Part shown: positions 42,185-53,150 of the stretch, piece by piece
Layout: each line of letters begins with the position of its first letter
How positions within the stretch are numbered: position 1 is the first letter of the stretch
Notes under the pieces: generated by a model
Told to the model about the DNA's origin: nothing
Databases searched by the model: none
Seen by the model: only the letters and a program-made list of their open reading frames with translations
Made by a program: the position numbers and the translations under genes
Assembly: GCF_964656455.1 (NCBI RefSeq)
Contig: NC_135722.1
Span: 85,803,313-85,867,312, forward strand
Length of the DNA: 64,000 nt
Origin: Halichoerus grypus
Lineage: Eukaryota > Chordata > Mammalia > Carnivora > Phocidae
Reading direction: 5' to 3'

Positions 42185-42820
42185 ATTTCAGTGACAGAAA
42201 TGTGGTGATCATTTATCAAGAAGATGCCAAAGTATCCAGTGAAGGGTCTATTTGTGCCAAAAGAAGATCTAGAAAATCTGAAAATCTCCAGGTATTGCCA
42301 AACCTTAACTGACCCCATTCCCTGGGTGCTGAGTTTTATCACTGACACCACCCATATCAGGGGTAACTATCAGTTCGATTGTCATCAGTACACTCATTAC
42401 AATGTCCCTCTTTCTTCTAACCAAGGACTCTACTTGCTTATCCAAGAAACATTCCACCTCCATAAGCGATCACCTCCACTTGATCATCTTTGCCTGAGGG
42501 CCCCTGTTTGTTTTCCGGTTTTGATAGAAATGCAACTTCACTTTGCAAAAAAATTCTCATCCTATCTTCCTCTTCCTAGTCTGACAGACAGGAAGAACTA
42601 ATGGCTTTGAAGAACCTTTCAGTGTTACTCTACCCACCACCAAGCTGATCGCTTATAAGGTCAGCTGGGCCTTCACAGAACAGGAGAACTAAGTTGTATA
42701 CACGTCTCCTCTTCCATGTCTCCACCACTGGGCCAACCACTGACAAACTCTTCCGAGAAATGTGAAGTCTCACAGGCTTCAGAAGGCCAATAAGGTGTAC
42801 TGGATTCAAGTCAAAAAAGA
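42185..42820. other. L2 remainder, then unique sequence with a 125-codon frame
   Basis: A few bases of L2 3' UTR continue to about 42200. The frame 42224-42601 (plus, 125 codons) has no recognisable domain and neither a Kozak context nor splice sites to support it. Left as chance. Confidence 0.35.
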
Positions 42821-43020
42821 GGGGAGCCTGGGGGGCCTCAGTCTGTTAAGTGTCTGCCTTTGTCTCAGGTCATGATCTCAGGGTCCTGTGATCCAGTCCT
42901 GAGTCAGGATCCCTGCTCAGCGAGGAGTCTGCTTCTTCCTCTCCCTCTGCCCCTTCCCCTGACTCATACTCGCTCTTTCTCTCTCTCAAATAAATAAAAT
43001 CTTTTAAAAATTTTTTAAAA
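42821..43020 (+). mobile_element. Can-SINE, sense, full length, diverged
   Basis: GGGGAGCCTGGGGGGCCTCA head (mutated), ATCCCTGCTCAGCGAGGAGT body, CAAATAAATAAAATCTTTTA tail followed by a T/A-rich extension. No clear target duplication. Confidence 0.93.
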
Positions 43021-43059
43021 AACATCATTTCCTATTCAAATAAAGGACAGATTTGATTG

Positions 43060-43540
43060 TCTTTGTAATAATTTCTTATTCAATGTTCCAAAGATAAAAT
43101 TAACTCTATTCCCATCAGCAAGTACCTCTATACTCTCAAAATCCATCTTTGTTTCATCCATTAGTTTCATCTGCCCTGCACTTCCAAATTCAAACATTTG
43201 AGAATCTTCCCTGTATGTCCATGTACTGTGTAAATAATTGGCTTTTCACTACCAGCATCCCACTCTGCCTGGGAGATAAGCTGCCTGTTGGAGGATGTAT
43301 GAAGTGGGTCCAGCCTCAAGAGAGATAAGTCAGATTCCATCCCATAGGTTCCTAAGATTTAGTTTCTTTGCTGTGTACTCTCACTGTTCCCTTCCAGACT
43401 CATCTACTGCCCTGCTTTATAGCCTTCAATGACCCTCCACTTCCCACGGTATAAAGCTCAAGGTTAGGCCACAGACCCAGTGTGACAGGCCATTTTGGAT
43501 TTGGTTCCTATCTATCCACCTAGCCTCATTCACCTCAGGG
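43060..43540 (+). mobile_element. L2 LINE fragment, sense
   Basis: CTACTGCCCTGCTTTATAGC, CTTCAATGACCCTCCACTTC, CACGGTATAAAGCTCAAGGT and CCACCTAGCCTCATTCACCT correspond to the L2 RT C-terminal/3' UTR junction. The first 300 bp are weaker. Confidence 0.5.
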
Positions 43541-45315
43541 ATGGGTCAAAGGGTGCTTAGGCCAGAGTGTACCTTGGAGACATGTCACCACAACCAGCTA
43601 TTTGAGGAACATATTAGGGAGAAGTATAGTTTTCCATATAACTCAACTAACAGTGACGCAGGGCTTGTGGCAAATAATCTCCTTTAGCAAGGCATATTTA
43701 CACTAGCACAGGTATTTTGAGGTAAGGGCAATGTGGGAATTACGCAAGAGGGACACAGATTATATCAGAACCCCAAGGGTTAAACCACAGTAAGGATTAT
43801 CATCAATTCCTTACTGAAAAGAAACTGAAAACCTGTAGTTCCTTTGCTCTATGTTGCAATGTAAAATGAAGTGCAGATAGTTCTCATTACACATTGTGAC
43901 TTCTGTCACACTTAAATCCTTCAGTCACTTCCACAAAGCTCTACGGTAAAAAAAATCTCTCTGGCCATTGTTATATATTACTGCCAGGTCCGTGAGGTCA
44001 GATCCTTCCTGATGATTGGAGTCAAGATTCTGGCACACCACAACAACAGGACCAGATGTGCCCTTCACTTCCGTGCAGAATGTCGTCCTACTGGCACTTA
44101 GTCTTCTCCAGTGATGCCCCGTTGAAATGGCATTTGGTTGCAAGTCTCTTTCAATAACACTCCTCTCTCTGGGTATAGGTGCCAGGACTGACATGGACCC
44201 CAGGTTGCTGATACCCCATCTCCTGCCTTAGAGACTCTTTTCCTGACCTCAGACTAATCACCATGCTCCACCTGCCCCATTCCCCATACCTACATGGATT
44301 CTACTGTCACGCAGTCAGGATCTCACTGTCAGGATAAGGGCATTCCTACAAGGTTCCTTTCTACCCATGGTCACCTGACCAGATGCATTTATGATGATCA
44401 GATCCAACTTTCCAGCCTGCCCTGCATTTGAACTTTATCCTGCCTATTCCGCCAAACCCACATGAAGAGATGGGGCACTCCTTGGCCAGCCCCTGCAGTT
44501 TTGTTGGCTTTGAATGCTTCTGCACGGCCTTCCTGGGCAGGTGGAGCAGACAGTTTGGCTGAGGCGTATGTTTCGTGTAGGGCAGTTATGGGAAATGGAG
44601 CTATAAAAGCAGATTGGGGTCAGCCCAGGGAGGAGCATCCCTCCTCTGCTTTGAAGCCCTCTTAGCAGCACAGCACTGCCACACACAACTCCAGATTTCA
44701 TTTACTGGATAGGGAGCAACTCCATTAAACTTCAAAGCATCACTTGAGAGAGGATTATTTTCTTACCAAGGTGACTGGAGGTATTTCGGTTCTAAGACTT
44801 TATGATCACATTGTCTCAGAGGCAGCTTGACAACGTCTTATGTCTCTGACACTGGAGGGATTTATTCACTTGAAGCACGGCATTAAATCCTTGGCGGGCA
44901 CTGTATGTAAAATCTGGCTTTATAAATAAACACTACTTTGCCCTTCTGCTTTCCTTTCTTCTGAGAATCCGCAAGCCTCCAACATCTCATAATGAAATAA
45001 GCCTTCTGCTCCCACCTTAATGGAAGGTAGATGTTATCCTTGCTGAGTTGTAGAGGCTCCCTCCTCTATAGGACCAGCATGATAATATTCATACTTCTTT
45101 CCCTCCAGAGACATGAACAAGTGTGAGTGGCTAATAGGTAGAATTATTCCACTTGGAGATCTTGAGGAAGAAGTGAAGATCCTTTGTCCTAAGTACCACC
45201 ATTGTGCCTTTTTGCCTCATCCTTCCCCCCAAACTTCTTTCTGATTCCTAATTCAGCACAAATGCATGTATCCAGATAAAAAAAAAAAAACCCACTGGGT
45301 AAAAAGGAACCTTAG
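43541..45315. other. Unique sequence, no gene recognised
   Basis: Frames at 43925-44194 and 44444-44701 (minus) have no domain. 44215-44470 has an LTR-like texture but I cannot place it. A12 run at 45279-45290. Confidence 0.3.
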
Positions 45316-45319
45316 CCTG

Positions 45320-45600
45320 GTTATTCCTCCAGGCAGGATCACCTAGCTCTGCTTGAATCCTCTTGGTGATGGGATGCTCACTACCCCCACAGGCTGCCAG
45401 TTCCATGGGAGAGAGCTCTCTTCCTCACATGAAGCTAAAATCCCCTTCCTTGTTGCCTTTGGGTCCCAACCATGATCCTCTGGAGTATCTCTGAGCAAGT
45501 GTTATTCTTTCTCCATATGACAGCACCTAAATATTTGAAGGCAACTATCATAGCTACTTTTCATTATTTTCTTCTCCCACATGAGCTAGGAGCAGACCCT
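45320..45600 (+). mobile_element. L3/CR1 LINE 3' region, sense
   Basis: TTGAATCCTCTTGGTGATGG, GATGCTCACTACCCCCACAG, GCTGCCAGTTCCATGG, GCTCTCTTCCTCACATGAAG, CCATATGACAGCACCTAAAT and ATTTGAAGGCAACTATCATA follow the CR1/L3 consensus closely. This family is extinct in placental mammals. Confidence 0.7.
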
Positions 45601-45764
45601 GGCAAGCAGGAAAAATTGTTCACAGTGACTTGTAATATTTCCATTTCTTAAGGAAGAAATAAACATGAGCAATTTGTCACCCACTTACTGTCCTATTTTT
45701 TCAGATGGAATAAATGCTATTTTCAGCACTGACATCTACCTCAGTTAACTCTTTGGTCTCAGAA

Positions 45765-46030
45765 AGCCACTGAATTTTGTAGTTCTCTGAAGCTTTTGCT
45801 GACCTTACTCCTGGAAAGCGTTGGTTGCTCTCTCCTCTGTTCTCCCAAGATACTCCATTTAAATTATTGCATTGTTTTGTTTCAGTTCATTTATACCCAT
45901 ACCTGCCTCTCAAGACTTAAAAGTTGCAAGCACAACCCGTATTTTAGTCATGGTGGTATCCCCAATTCCTAGGAGAATGCCTAGAACTTGCTAGCAACAA
46001 AATAAATGTTTGCTGCTGAATGAATGCTGT
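45765..46030 (+). mobile_element. L2 3' end, sense, with terminal GAATGAATG
   Basis: GACCTTACTCCTGGAAAGCG, CTCAAGACTTAAAAGTTGCA, GGTATCCCCAATTCCTAGGA, GAATGCCTAGAACTTGCTAG and the TGAATGAATG terminus are the L2 3' UTR in order. Confidence 0.75.
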
Positions 46031-46405
46031 CTATACATCATCATAAAGAGGGTTGTCAAGATTTCTTCAATGCCTTAAACTATTGGGAATCTGTTACTTT
46101 ACAAAGTTGGTTTATTATTTCTCCTGTCAGTTTCAGGTTCCAAAAATATGGAGCACGTGTACAAATGTGGAAGCGACTTTGTATATATATACTCCATAGA
46201 GAAGATCTATGCCAGCACTCTGCTGTATTTATCTGGCGACTAGCATCAGTGGTGACACATAAAACTATACAGTTAAAAGACATTAAAGTACAGCTTAGAT
46301 GAAAACAGATGAAAAAGATAGAAACTGCTCAAAAGGCTGCTGAGAAGAAAACTATCTTTAGGCCCATTCTTTAAAGCATTTACATAAATAATCCTGACTA
46401 GTTAT
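46031..46405. other. Unique sequence
   Basis: No repeat recognised. Opposed frames at 46024-46302 and 46080-46283 are chance. Confidence 0.3.
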
Positions 46406-46409
46406 GCGT

Positions 46410-46461
<52 letters not shown>
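46406..46461. repeat. Compound (TG)n-(AG)n microsatellite
   Basis: About 27 bp of TG steps directly followed by about 28 bp of AG steps. Confidence 0.97.
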
Positions 46462-46465
<4 letters not shown>

Positions 46466-46838
46466 GCATGTGATGGGAGGGGGACTGGTATGTTTAATTT
46501 AAAGTTAACATTAGCCATAATGCCCACTTTCCTCTCCTACTTCTTCAATGTTTTAGGAGATTGTCAGGCTGTCTTCAAATATTCGTTCTATCACTTGTGA
46601 GGGTATTGGTAGGAGGGGAACTGTTAGATGTCAGGGGGCCATAAGATAGCATAAATATATGAGCAAATCTGTGAGCCCCTGGGAAGGGGTGGTAAAGCTC
46701 ACCTGCTCTATTCAGTTTCCTACCAGCTTAGAATGAGAAATAATGGCTTATGCCAGGAAAACAATCAGTTAAAGACTCATCCTAACCAGCCAAATTTGAT
46801 GTAAGAAAACTGCTGTGTGTGTTTGATGAATGTTTCCC
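46462..46838. other. Unique sequence
   Basis: No feature recognised. Confidence 0.3.
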
Positions 46839-46850
46839 TCAAATTCCATT

Positions 46851-47880
46851 ATTTTGTATTTTTTAATTGAAGTATAATTAACAGTGTTATATTAGTTTCA
46901 GGTGCACAATATAATGATTCAATAAGCTATACATTACTCAATGCACATCACAATAAATGTACTCTTAATCCCCTTATCCATTTCATCCATCCTCCCACTC
47001 ACCTCCCCTCTGGCAACCACCAATTTGTTCTCTGTATTTAAGAGTCTGGTTTTTTTATTTGTTTCTTTTTTTTTCTTTGTTTGTTTTGTTTCTTAAATTC
47101 TACATATGACTGACATCAGATATTATTTATCTTCCTCTGGCTGACTTATTTCACTTAGGATTATACTTTCTTGGTCCATCCATATTGTTGCAAATGGCAA
47201 GATCTCATTCTTTTTTATGGCTGTGTAATATTCCATTTTACACATGGAATACACATTTCATATATATATATGGTATATCACATCTTCTTTATCCATTCAT
47301 TTATGGATGGACACTTGGGTTGCTTTCTTATCTTGACTATTATAAATAATACTGCAATAAACATAGAGGTACATCTATCGTTTCAAATTACTGTTTCCCT
47401 TTTCTTTGGGTAAATATCCAGTAGTGGAATTACTGGATCATATGATAATCCTATTTTTTAATTTTTTGAGGAAACTCCATACTGTTTTCCAGAGTGGCTG
47501 CACTGATTTGTATTCCCACCCACAGTGCACAAGGGTTCTTTTTCTCCATGTCCTTGCCAACACTTGTTATTTCTTGTCTTCTTGATAGTAGCCATTATTA
47601 CAGGTATAAGGTAATATCTCTCATGGTTTTGATTTGTACTTCCCTGATGATTAGTGATGTTGAGTATCTTTTCATGTGTCTGTCAACCATTTGTATGTCT
47701 TCTTTGAAAAAGTGCCCATTCAGATCCTCTGACCATTTTAATTGGATTATTTGGGGGTTTTTTTGGTCTTGAATTGTGTAAGTTCTTTATATATTGTGAT
47801 TATGAACCCCCTTATTGGATATATCATTCACAAATACTGTCTCCCATTCAGTTGGTTGCCTTGTTGTTTTGTTGATGATT
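46851..47880 (-). mobile_element. L1 LINE, antisense, 5'-truncated, perfect target duplication
   Basis: The plus strand is the reverse complement of the last ~1 kb of a carnivore L1: TTTTTTAATTGAAGTATAAT (3' end), the GTTTCAGGTGCACAATATAA block, TCTGGCAACCACCAATTTGT, ATGGCTGTGTAATATTCCAT, TTTGGGTAAATATCCAGTAG, CCAGAGTGGCTGCACTGATT and CTTTTCATGTGTCTGTCAAC. These encode the ORF2 C-terminus on the minus strand, broken by stops. TCAAATTCCATT flanks it (46839-46850 and 47881-47892). The frames 47171-47413 and 47494-47772 are antisense to the element. Confidence 0.95.
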
Positions 47881-47892
47881 TCAAATTCCATT

Positions 47893-48384
47893 TTAAATAT
47901 TCAGTAGATATAAGAGAGTAAAAGAGCAAGCCTAACCCTAGCACTTTAAGACAATTGCCAGCAGTTTTTTGTGGAAGAATCTGAAAGAGGCTTTCTAGTA
48001 CTATATGCAAATAACAATAATAATTCAATCTGCCAGTTGAGAGGAGAGCCTTCGTAGAAAGATTAGAAGATTGGTTGCTGTACTATAACTTTAACCTAAC
48101 TGGACAGAGATGGTCAGGATATGTCACATTGGAACCATCTCCATATTTACTTACCATGTAATTTTAGACTCTAGAAAAGACATGGGACACAGAAGTGAGC
48201 TTAAAACAAGTTGAGATGCTGAGAGAAGATGCATGAAGGAGGGTAGCTCTTTACGAGCAAAGGAGGTAACTGGGTGCAAGGAACAGGGAACAGGTAACAT
48301 CCTATATGGATTAGTTCAGTCAAGTAAGTAAATAGTCAAAGAGGCAGACCTTGATCTTTGGAAATGCTTAAGTCTTTCAAAGTT
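47893..48384. other. Unique sequence
   Basis: No repeat clearly recognised; possibly a weak L2 scrap near 48210-48290. Confidence 0.3.
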
Positions 48385-48770
48385 TTGAAGGTCAAAACTT
48401 CAAAATCAAGGTGTCAGCAGGTCCTAGTTTTCCTGGAAAGCTCTAGGGGAGAATGCTTCTTTTCCTCTTCCAGAATTTGGGGGCTTTTGGTATTTCTTGG
48501 CTTGTGGCCACATGACTCCAATTTTTACCTCAGTCTTCACATGGCTCCCCCCTCCATGTTGGTGCCTTCTCCTCTTCTGTCTCTTACAAGGCCACTTGCC
48601 TTTGCGTTTAGGACCCACTCAGAAAATCCAGATGATCTCATCTCAAAATCTTCAACTTAATTAAACCTACAAAGACCCTTTTTCCAAATAAGGTCACATT
48701 CACAGGTTCTGGGGATTAGAACATGAACATATCTTTTTGCCGGGGGGGGCACCATTCAATCCACTATAGG
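48385..48770 (-). mobile_element. MLT1-type solo LTR, antisense
   Basis: AAATCAAGGTGTCAGCAGGT, TTTCTTGGCTTGTGGCCACA, CCTTCTCCTCTTCTGTCTCT, TTTCCAAATAAGGTCACATT, CACAGGTTCTGGGGATTAGA and CACCATTCAATCCACTATA follow the reversed LTR, the same family as 29210-30652. The terminal ~55 bp on the low-coordinate side are missing. Frame 48358-48660 (plus) lies inside and is not a gene. Confidence 0.82.
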
Positions 48771-48852
48771 TATCGATTAAGCAATGACTGTTACGTTTAA
48801 GTTAAATAGTAAATTTAGTTTAGAAGACAATTTTTAAAAATTGTATTCCCAA

Positions 48853-49144
48853 TAGCATTGCTCAGTTTGTCAATAAATTCCTATGGGAAAAAAATAATCT
48901 TAATAGAAACATATTTTCAGAGGGCAATAACGGTTTAATATGGAACTGTGTAGTTTTTCTCTTCTTGAGGTGTGTTTAAATGTGTGTGTGTGTATGTGTA
49001 TGTATGTGTGTGTGAATGTGGGTGTATGTGAGTGTGTGTGAGTGTGTGTGTTTTGTGCAAAACAGGTAAATTTAAACTTTATAATGCAGGATGCTCCTTT
49101 TATTGGTGCCTACAATAGGGTTGTTCTTATAAATATTATTTATT
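48853..49144 (+). repeat. Direct duplication, copy 1 (no SINE)
   Basis: About 292 bp beginning TAGCATTGCTCAGTTTGTCA and ending TTCTTATAAATATTATTTAT recur at 49886-50374. The copy contains a TG/ATG-type microsatellite at about 48978-49051. Differences from copy 2 are a handful of substitutions and microsatellite length changes. Confidence 0.93.
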
Positions 49145-49194
49145 AGATCAGAGTCCTAAGACCCTATCAATTTTAGTGCAAGTAACCAAAGGTG

Positions 49195-49345
49195 AGGTCA
49201 GAGTGATGGAATGAAAAGTCTTTAGAGTTGGAGTGGAAGCACCTGGTTTGAATCTTTTTAGGACTGTCTGACCTTCGGCCAGATGTCTAACTATTCAACT
49301 GCCTCATATGGTTAGTTTCTTCCTCTGTAAAATGGGGGGGTGGGG
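49195..49345 (+). mobile_element. MIR fragment, sense
   Basis: GTCTTTAGAGTTGGAGTGGA, GCACCTGGTTTGAATCTTTT, CTGTCTGACCTTCGGCCAGA and TTCTTCCTCTGTAAAATGGG follow the MIR 5' half. Confidence 0.7.
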
Positions 49346-49885
49346 ATCCTCTTTATCTTCTTAACTTTCATCATGAATCCCCAGCCCCTTGATTTCCTGA
49401 TCTGTTCTCCAGATCTGGTCAGAGCAGGGGAGCACAGCATGCAACCAAGGATGTGGGGACAGGAAACTCTAAGGGCAAACTTTCCTTTCAAACTTCTTTG
49501 GTTCAAGTCACAGAGACCAAGCTTGCTTATATAAAAGAGGTTTACTCTAATATTATATAGGTGGGCTGAGACTGGAACTAAATGCCAGTCGGAATCCAGG
49601 AAACTCTGGCAACCAGCTCTCGGGGTCCCATCGCTCACCCCACCCAACCCCCACCTCTACTATGACGATCAGCTTCTGCCCCTGTATCAGTTCGAGTAGC
49701 ATGCCCCTGAGCACCCTGCTGTGCTCATCTGTGGCTTTGCTTCCTAATAATTCTGAGCAGCAGGGGTTTTGGCTATCCTGTTGAGCCCAAAATCTACCTT
49801 GTGTACCCTTTCAGCTTCTCCCCCCATGGCTAACGCCTTCAATCTCCAAGTTGCCTAGAAAATTACCCAATATTCCCTTCTGGAC
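49346..49885. other. Unique sequence between the duplicated copies
   Basis: No repeat recognised. Opposed frames at 49312-49647 and 49340-49534 are chance. Confidence 0.3.
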
Positions 49886-50206
49886 TAGCATTGCTCAAAA
49901 TTTGTCAATCAATTCCTATGGGAAAAAAATAATCTTAATAGAAACATATTTTCAGAGGGCAATAATGGTTTAATATGGAACTGTGTAGGGGCGCCTGGTT
50001 GGCTCAGTCGTTAAGCGTCTGCCTTCGGCTCAGGGATCGAGCCCCGCATCGGGCTCTCTGTTCAGCAGGGAGCCTGCTTCTCCCTCTCCCACTCTGCCTG
50101 CTTGTGTTCCCTCTCTCACTGTCTCTCTCTGTCAAATAAATAAATAAAATCTTTAAAAAAAAAAATATGGAACTGTGTAGTTTTTCTCTTCTTGAGGTGT
50201 GTTTAA

Positions 50207-50238
<32 letters not shown>

Positions 50239-50374
50239 GTGTGTGAATGTGGGTGTATGTGAGTGTGTGTGAGTGTGTGTGTTTTGTGCAAAACAGGGAA
50301 ATTTAAACTTTATAATGCAGGATGCTGCTTTTATTCGTGCCTACAATAGGGTTGTTCTTATAAATATTATTTAT
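49886..50374 (+). repeat. Direct duplication, copy 2 (interrupted by a Can-SINE)
   Basis: The same ~290-bp segment as 48853-49144, offset by about 1,033 bp at its left edge, with a SINE inserted at 49989-50163. Its microsatellite (50205-50281) is slightly longer. Confidence 0.93.
49989..50163 (+). mobile_element. Can-SINE, sense, with internal ~20-bp deletion, perfect target duplication
   Basis: GGGCGCCTGGTTGGCTCAGT head; GGCTCAGGGATCGAGCCCCG shows loss of the segment TCATGATC...CCTG found in sister copies. Tail is AAATAAATAAAATCTTTAAA. AATATGGAACTGTGTAG (17 bp) flanks both ends (49972-49988 and 50164-50180). Confidence 0.97.
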
Positions 50375-51250
50375 AGTATTTATAATATTATAATAATAAT
50401 TCATAAGTTATGAAGAATATGGCTGTGTTGATCTGGGGCAAAGGCACAATCGTCAGTAAATAGAAGGTGTAGCCACATGGGACAAGGCAGGGCTACTGTT
50501 CTTAGAAGGGATTATATATGGATTAACTTCACCTAGAAGGTGATTGTCTTGTCACCGGTACCCTGCTCTTCTCTGAGAACCATTTTCCCATCCCTCAATT
50601 CTTACAGTTCCACATATGCCACTGTGTTCTTATCTGACTCCACCATCTAACCACAGTTGATTTGATCAGGATACTACACCTATAACCTGCTGGACCAACA
50701 GCTCCCTTCTTCTCAATTACTGAAGTTGAGTTTATGAAAGGGTCTTATGAGCCTCCCTCTTTTTACTAAATCCAGGAATCTTGAACATTATAGGTGGCCA
50801 TGTTTTTTGCCATATGTAGAAAACTGATATTCAGCATGACAGAAAGATGCCAACATGCAGCAGGGGAAAACTGAATGAAGGATGAAGAGGCTCTTGTCAG
50901 CATTCCAAGCACCAGGTATACTTCCTTCTGTGACCCAGCTGCCTCTTGGCCATCCCAGCTCTGCCTTGGTGTTCAGACTTCATGGATTCCATAAGATACC
51001 TCAGAGTATTCCCACCAAGGTGACTACTTTGCTTTAGCTGGTTCAAATGGGTCTCTGTTGTTTCCTGCCACAACCATCTTAAGAGTCTTATAGAGGTGTA
51101 GGCAGGATGGGCCATGAGACTCCTCTAGAACCCCTTTACACTTTTGCCTCCAGCAGGTGGCCCTGGTGAGTGGTACCCAGAGTTGGCCAGTGTTCTCATC
51201 TGTAGCATCAAGCCTCACATTTGAATTCAACAGAAGCTACATATGGAATC
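50375..51250. other. Unique sequence, possible old LTR at 50540-51095
   Basis: GGTTCAAATGGGTCTCTGTT and CACAACCATCTTAAGAGTCT resemble the 3' end of an old ERV LTR ('GGTTTCTGTTGCTTGCAACCAAAAGAGTCCT'). No ends or target duplication could be fixed. Opposed minus-strand frames at 50897-51230 are not genes. Confidence 0.3.
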
Positions 51251-51254
51251 CCCA

Positions 51255-51365
51255 GTAGAATTTATTAGGCAACAAATATTTATTGAGTCCCTATTATGTG
51301 ACAGGCCCTAGGGTCTGCACTGGGAATTTGATGAAGGATAAAACAATCTGCTGGCAGAGCCTTAA
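51255..51365 (-). mobile_element. L2 3' end, antisense
   Basis: GCAACAAATATTTATTGAGT, CCCTATTATGTGACAGGCCC and CTGCACTGGGAATTTGATGA are the reversed L2 terminus. Confidence 0.7.
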
Positions 51366-51774
51366 TATTTTAAAGTCATTTTTATCCTAGAATTCTCAGT
51401 AAGAAGTACTCACTCTGACTGAACATTTCACCCCAACCCACACGCCACCATTGCAAGACAAGAGCATTTGCAAACCCAGAATTCTCCCCCACTACATATG
51501 CTTCGATTATGCTGATGTAGTTAAGCCAAACAGAAAGCACTGGGGGCTGCCAGCTTTAGTGATTGGAAGGAAGCCCTGGGAGCCTCTTCTCTATCACCAC
51601 ATTTGGGACTTTGCTTTCCCTTGATTCCCACATGCAATTATAGGAAATAAATACAAGTCAAGTCAAGTCATTTATAACGAGGCACCTGGGAGAATAAGAG
51701 TAACCGTGCTACTACCTGGTCTCTCCATTTTGCTGTTAATCTCCTTGAAGACAGAGGAGTTACTTGATTTCCTC
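51366..51774. other. Unique sequence
   Basis: No repeat recognised except three copies of a 5-bp AAGTC step at 51656-51669. Confidence 0.3.
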
Positions 51775-52244
51775 AACATTTAATAAACATTTTTGAGGGT
51801 CTTCTAAGCACCCTCCACTCTTCTAGCAGGTGAAGTTTCTGTGGTGAGCAAAACAAAAACATTCCCTTCCGGTGGAAAGACAAAGAGTAAGCCAACCACA
51901 GGTAACATAAGGTCAGGTGGTGAGTAGGACTATGAAGAGCAATCACATGGATTACAAGAAGAGAGGCCAGACCACCTGAAAGAAGACCTCTCTGAGGAGT
52001 AGCCTGTGAGCAAATGCCTGAATGAAGAGGAGGAGAATAGTGTAAATATTTGGGGGATTATCCAGCTAGTACAAATGTCTAGAATTGGAAAAATATTTCA
52101 GAAACAGTAAGGAATATGAATGACTGGAATGAAATGAGTAGAAAAAATAAACTAAACTTATAGTAGTGGCCAAAGACCAACAATGTAGGGCATTGTATTC
52201 CATGAAAAAGAATCTCAATTGTATTTTTAGCATGGAGGAGTCAA
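51775..52244 (-). mobile_element. L2 LINE, antisense (split, part 1)
   Basis: TTTAATAAACATTTTTGAGG, CTCTTCTAGCAGGTGAAGTT, AGAAGACCTCTCTGAGGAGT, GCAAATGCCTGAATGAAGAG and ATGTAGGGCATTGTATTCCA follow the reversed L2 3' UTR. Resumes at 53151. Confidence 0.68.
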
Positions 52245-52698
52245 AGGTGCCACAAATCCTTTGTTAGCCTTTCCTTGAGAGGGAAAGGTGTGTTTCTCCT
52301 TCCCTTGATTCTAGGGTGGCCTGTGATGACTTTGCACAATGGACTACTACGGAAGTAAAAGACCTGGGCTTTTGGAGAATTGCCAGCTTTAATTATGGTC
52401 CCTGGGAGGACTTAGCTATCATGTACAACCTCTGCTGGAGAGATGATATGAAGAGACCATAGACTACATGAAGAAGGACAGGGGCTCACCTGGGACCAGT
52501 GGAGTCCAGCTTTTTAATCCTCTTTGCCAAGGTGCCAGGCATGAGAGTGAAGCCATCTTGGACCCTCTGGACCAGACTAGCCTCCAGCTGAACCTACTGT
52601 GACTCCAGTTGATACCATGTAGAAAGGAAGAATCACCTAGCTCAGCCTTGCCTGGATCCCTAACCCACAAACTCATGAAATGTAATAAAAATGGTTGC
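52245..52698 (+). mobile_element. MLT1-type LTR, sense (split, part 1)
   Basis: CTTCCCTTGATTCTAGGGTG, GCCTGTGATGACTTTGCACA, ATGGACTACTACGGAAGTAA, TGCCAGCTTTAATTATGG, CTGGATCCCTAACCCACAAA and ATGTAATAAAAATGGTTGCT follow the older MLT1 LTR consensus (ends '...AATAAAATGGTTGTTGTTTTAAGCCACTAAG'). The missing end is at 53079-53150. Confidence 0.68.
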
Positions 52699-53078
52699 TG
52701 TTCATCTCAGTCAGCTCAGGCTTTTATAATGAAAATGCCACAGACTGGGTGGCTTATAAATAAAAGAAACTTACCTCTTACACTTCTAGAAGCTGGAAGT
52801 CCAAGATAAGGATGCCAACATGGTCAGGTTCTGGAGAAACCCTTCTCCTGGATGATAGACTGCCAGCTTCTCATTGTATCTTTACGTGGTGGAGAGCAGA
52901 GAGAGGAAACAAGCTCTCTGGTGACTCTTATAAGGGTACTAGTCTCATTCATAAGAGCTTCACCCTCATGACCTTGTGTAATCCTAATTACCTCCCAAAG
53001 GTCCCTCCTTCTAGTACCATTACAATGAGGGGTAAGATTTCAATATCTGAATTGGGGGGGGGGGCATGAACATTGAGT
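52699..53078 (-). mobile_element. MLT1A-type LTR, antisense, inserted in the other LTR
   Basis: GCCACAGACTGGGTGGCTTA, AAGCTGGAAGTCCAAGATAA, CCTTCTCCTGGATGATAGAC, TTATAAGGGTACTAGTCTCA, GAGCTTCACCCTCATGACCT, ATTACCTCCCAAAGGTCCCT and ATTTCAATATCTGAATTGGG are the reversed MLT1A consensus in order. It includes a G12 run at about 53054-53064. Confidence 0.8.
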
Positions 53079-53150
53079 CTTTAAGCCACTAGGATAAGGG
53101 ATAGTTTAAAACTGCTTTAAGCCACTAGGATAAGGGATAGTTTAAAACTG
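53079..53150 (+). repeat. Perfect tandem duplication, 36-bp unit x 2, made of the LTR tail
   Basis: The unit CTTTAAGCCACTAGGATAAG + 16 bp repeats exactly at 53079-53114 and 53115-53150. TTTAAGCCACTAG is the displaced 3' end of the outer MLT1 LTR. Confidence 0.96.

Noticed and set aside
42224..42601. 125-codon frame next to the L2 nest as a retrogene fragment
   Set aside because: I could not match its translation to any family. There is no A-tail or target duplication, and the second register is also open over part of it.
47171..47772. Two plus-strand open frames (80 and 92 codons) as small genes
   Set aside because: They lie antisense within an L1 whose coding strand is minus and arise from L1 composition.
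48978..49051. Microsatellite similarity as the sole basis of the 48.9/49.9-kb duplication
   Set aside because: The match extends well beyond the TG repeat into unique sequence on both sides, so it is a true duplication.
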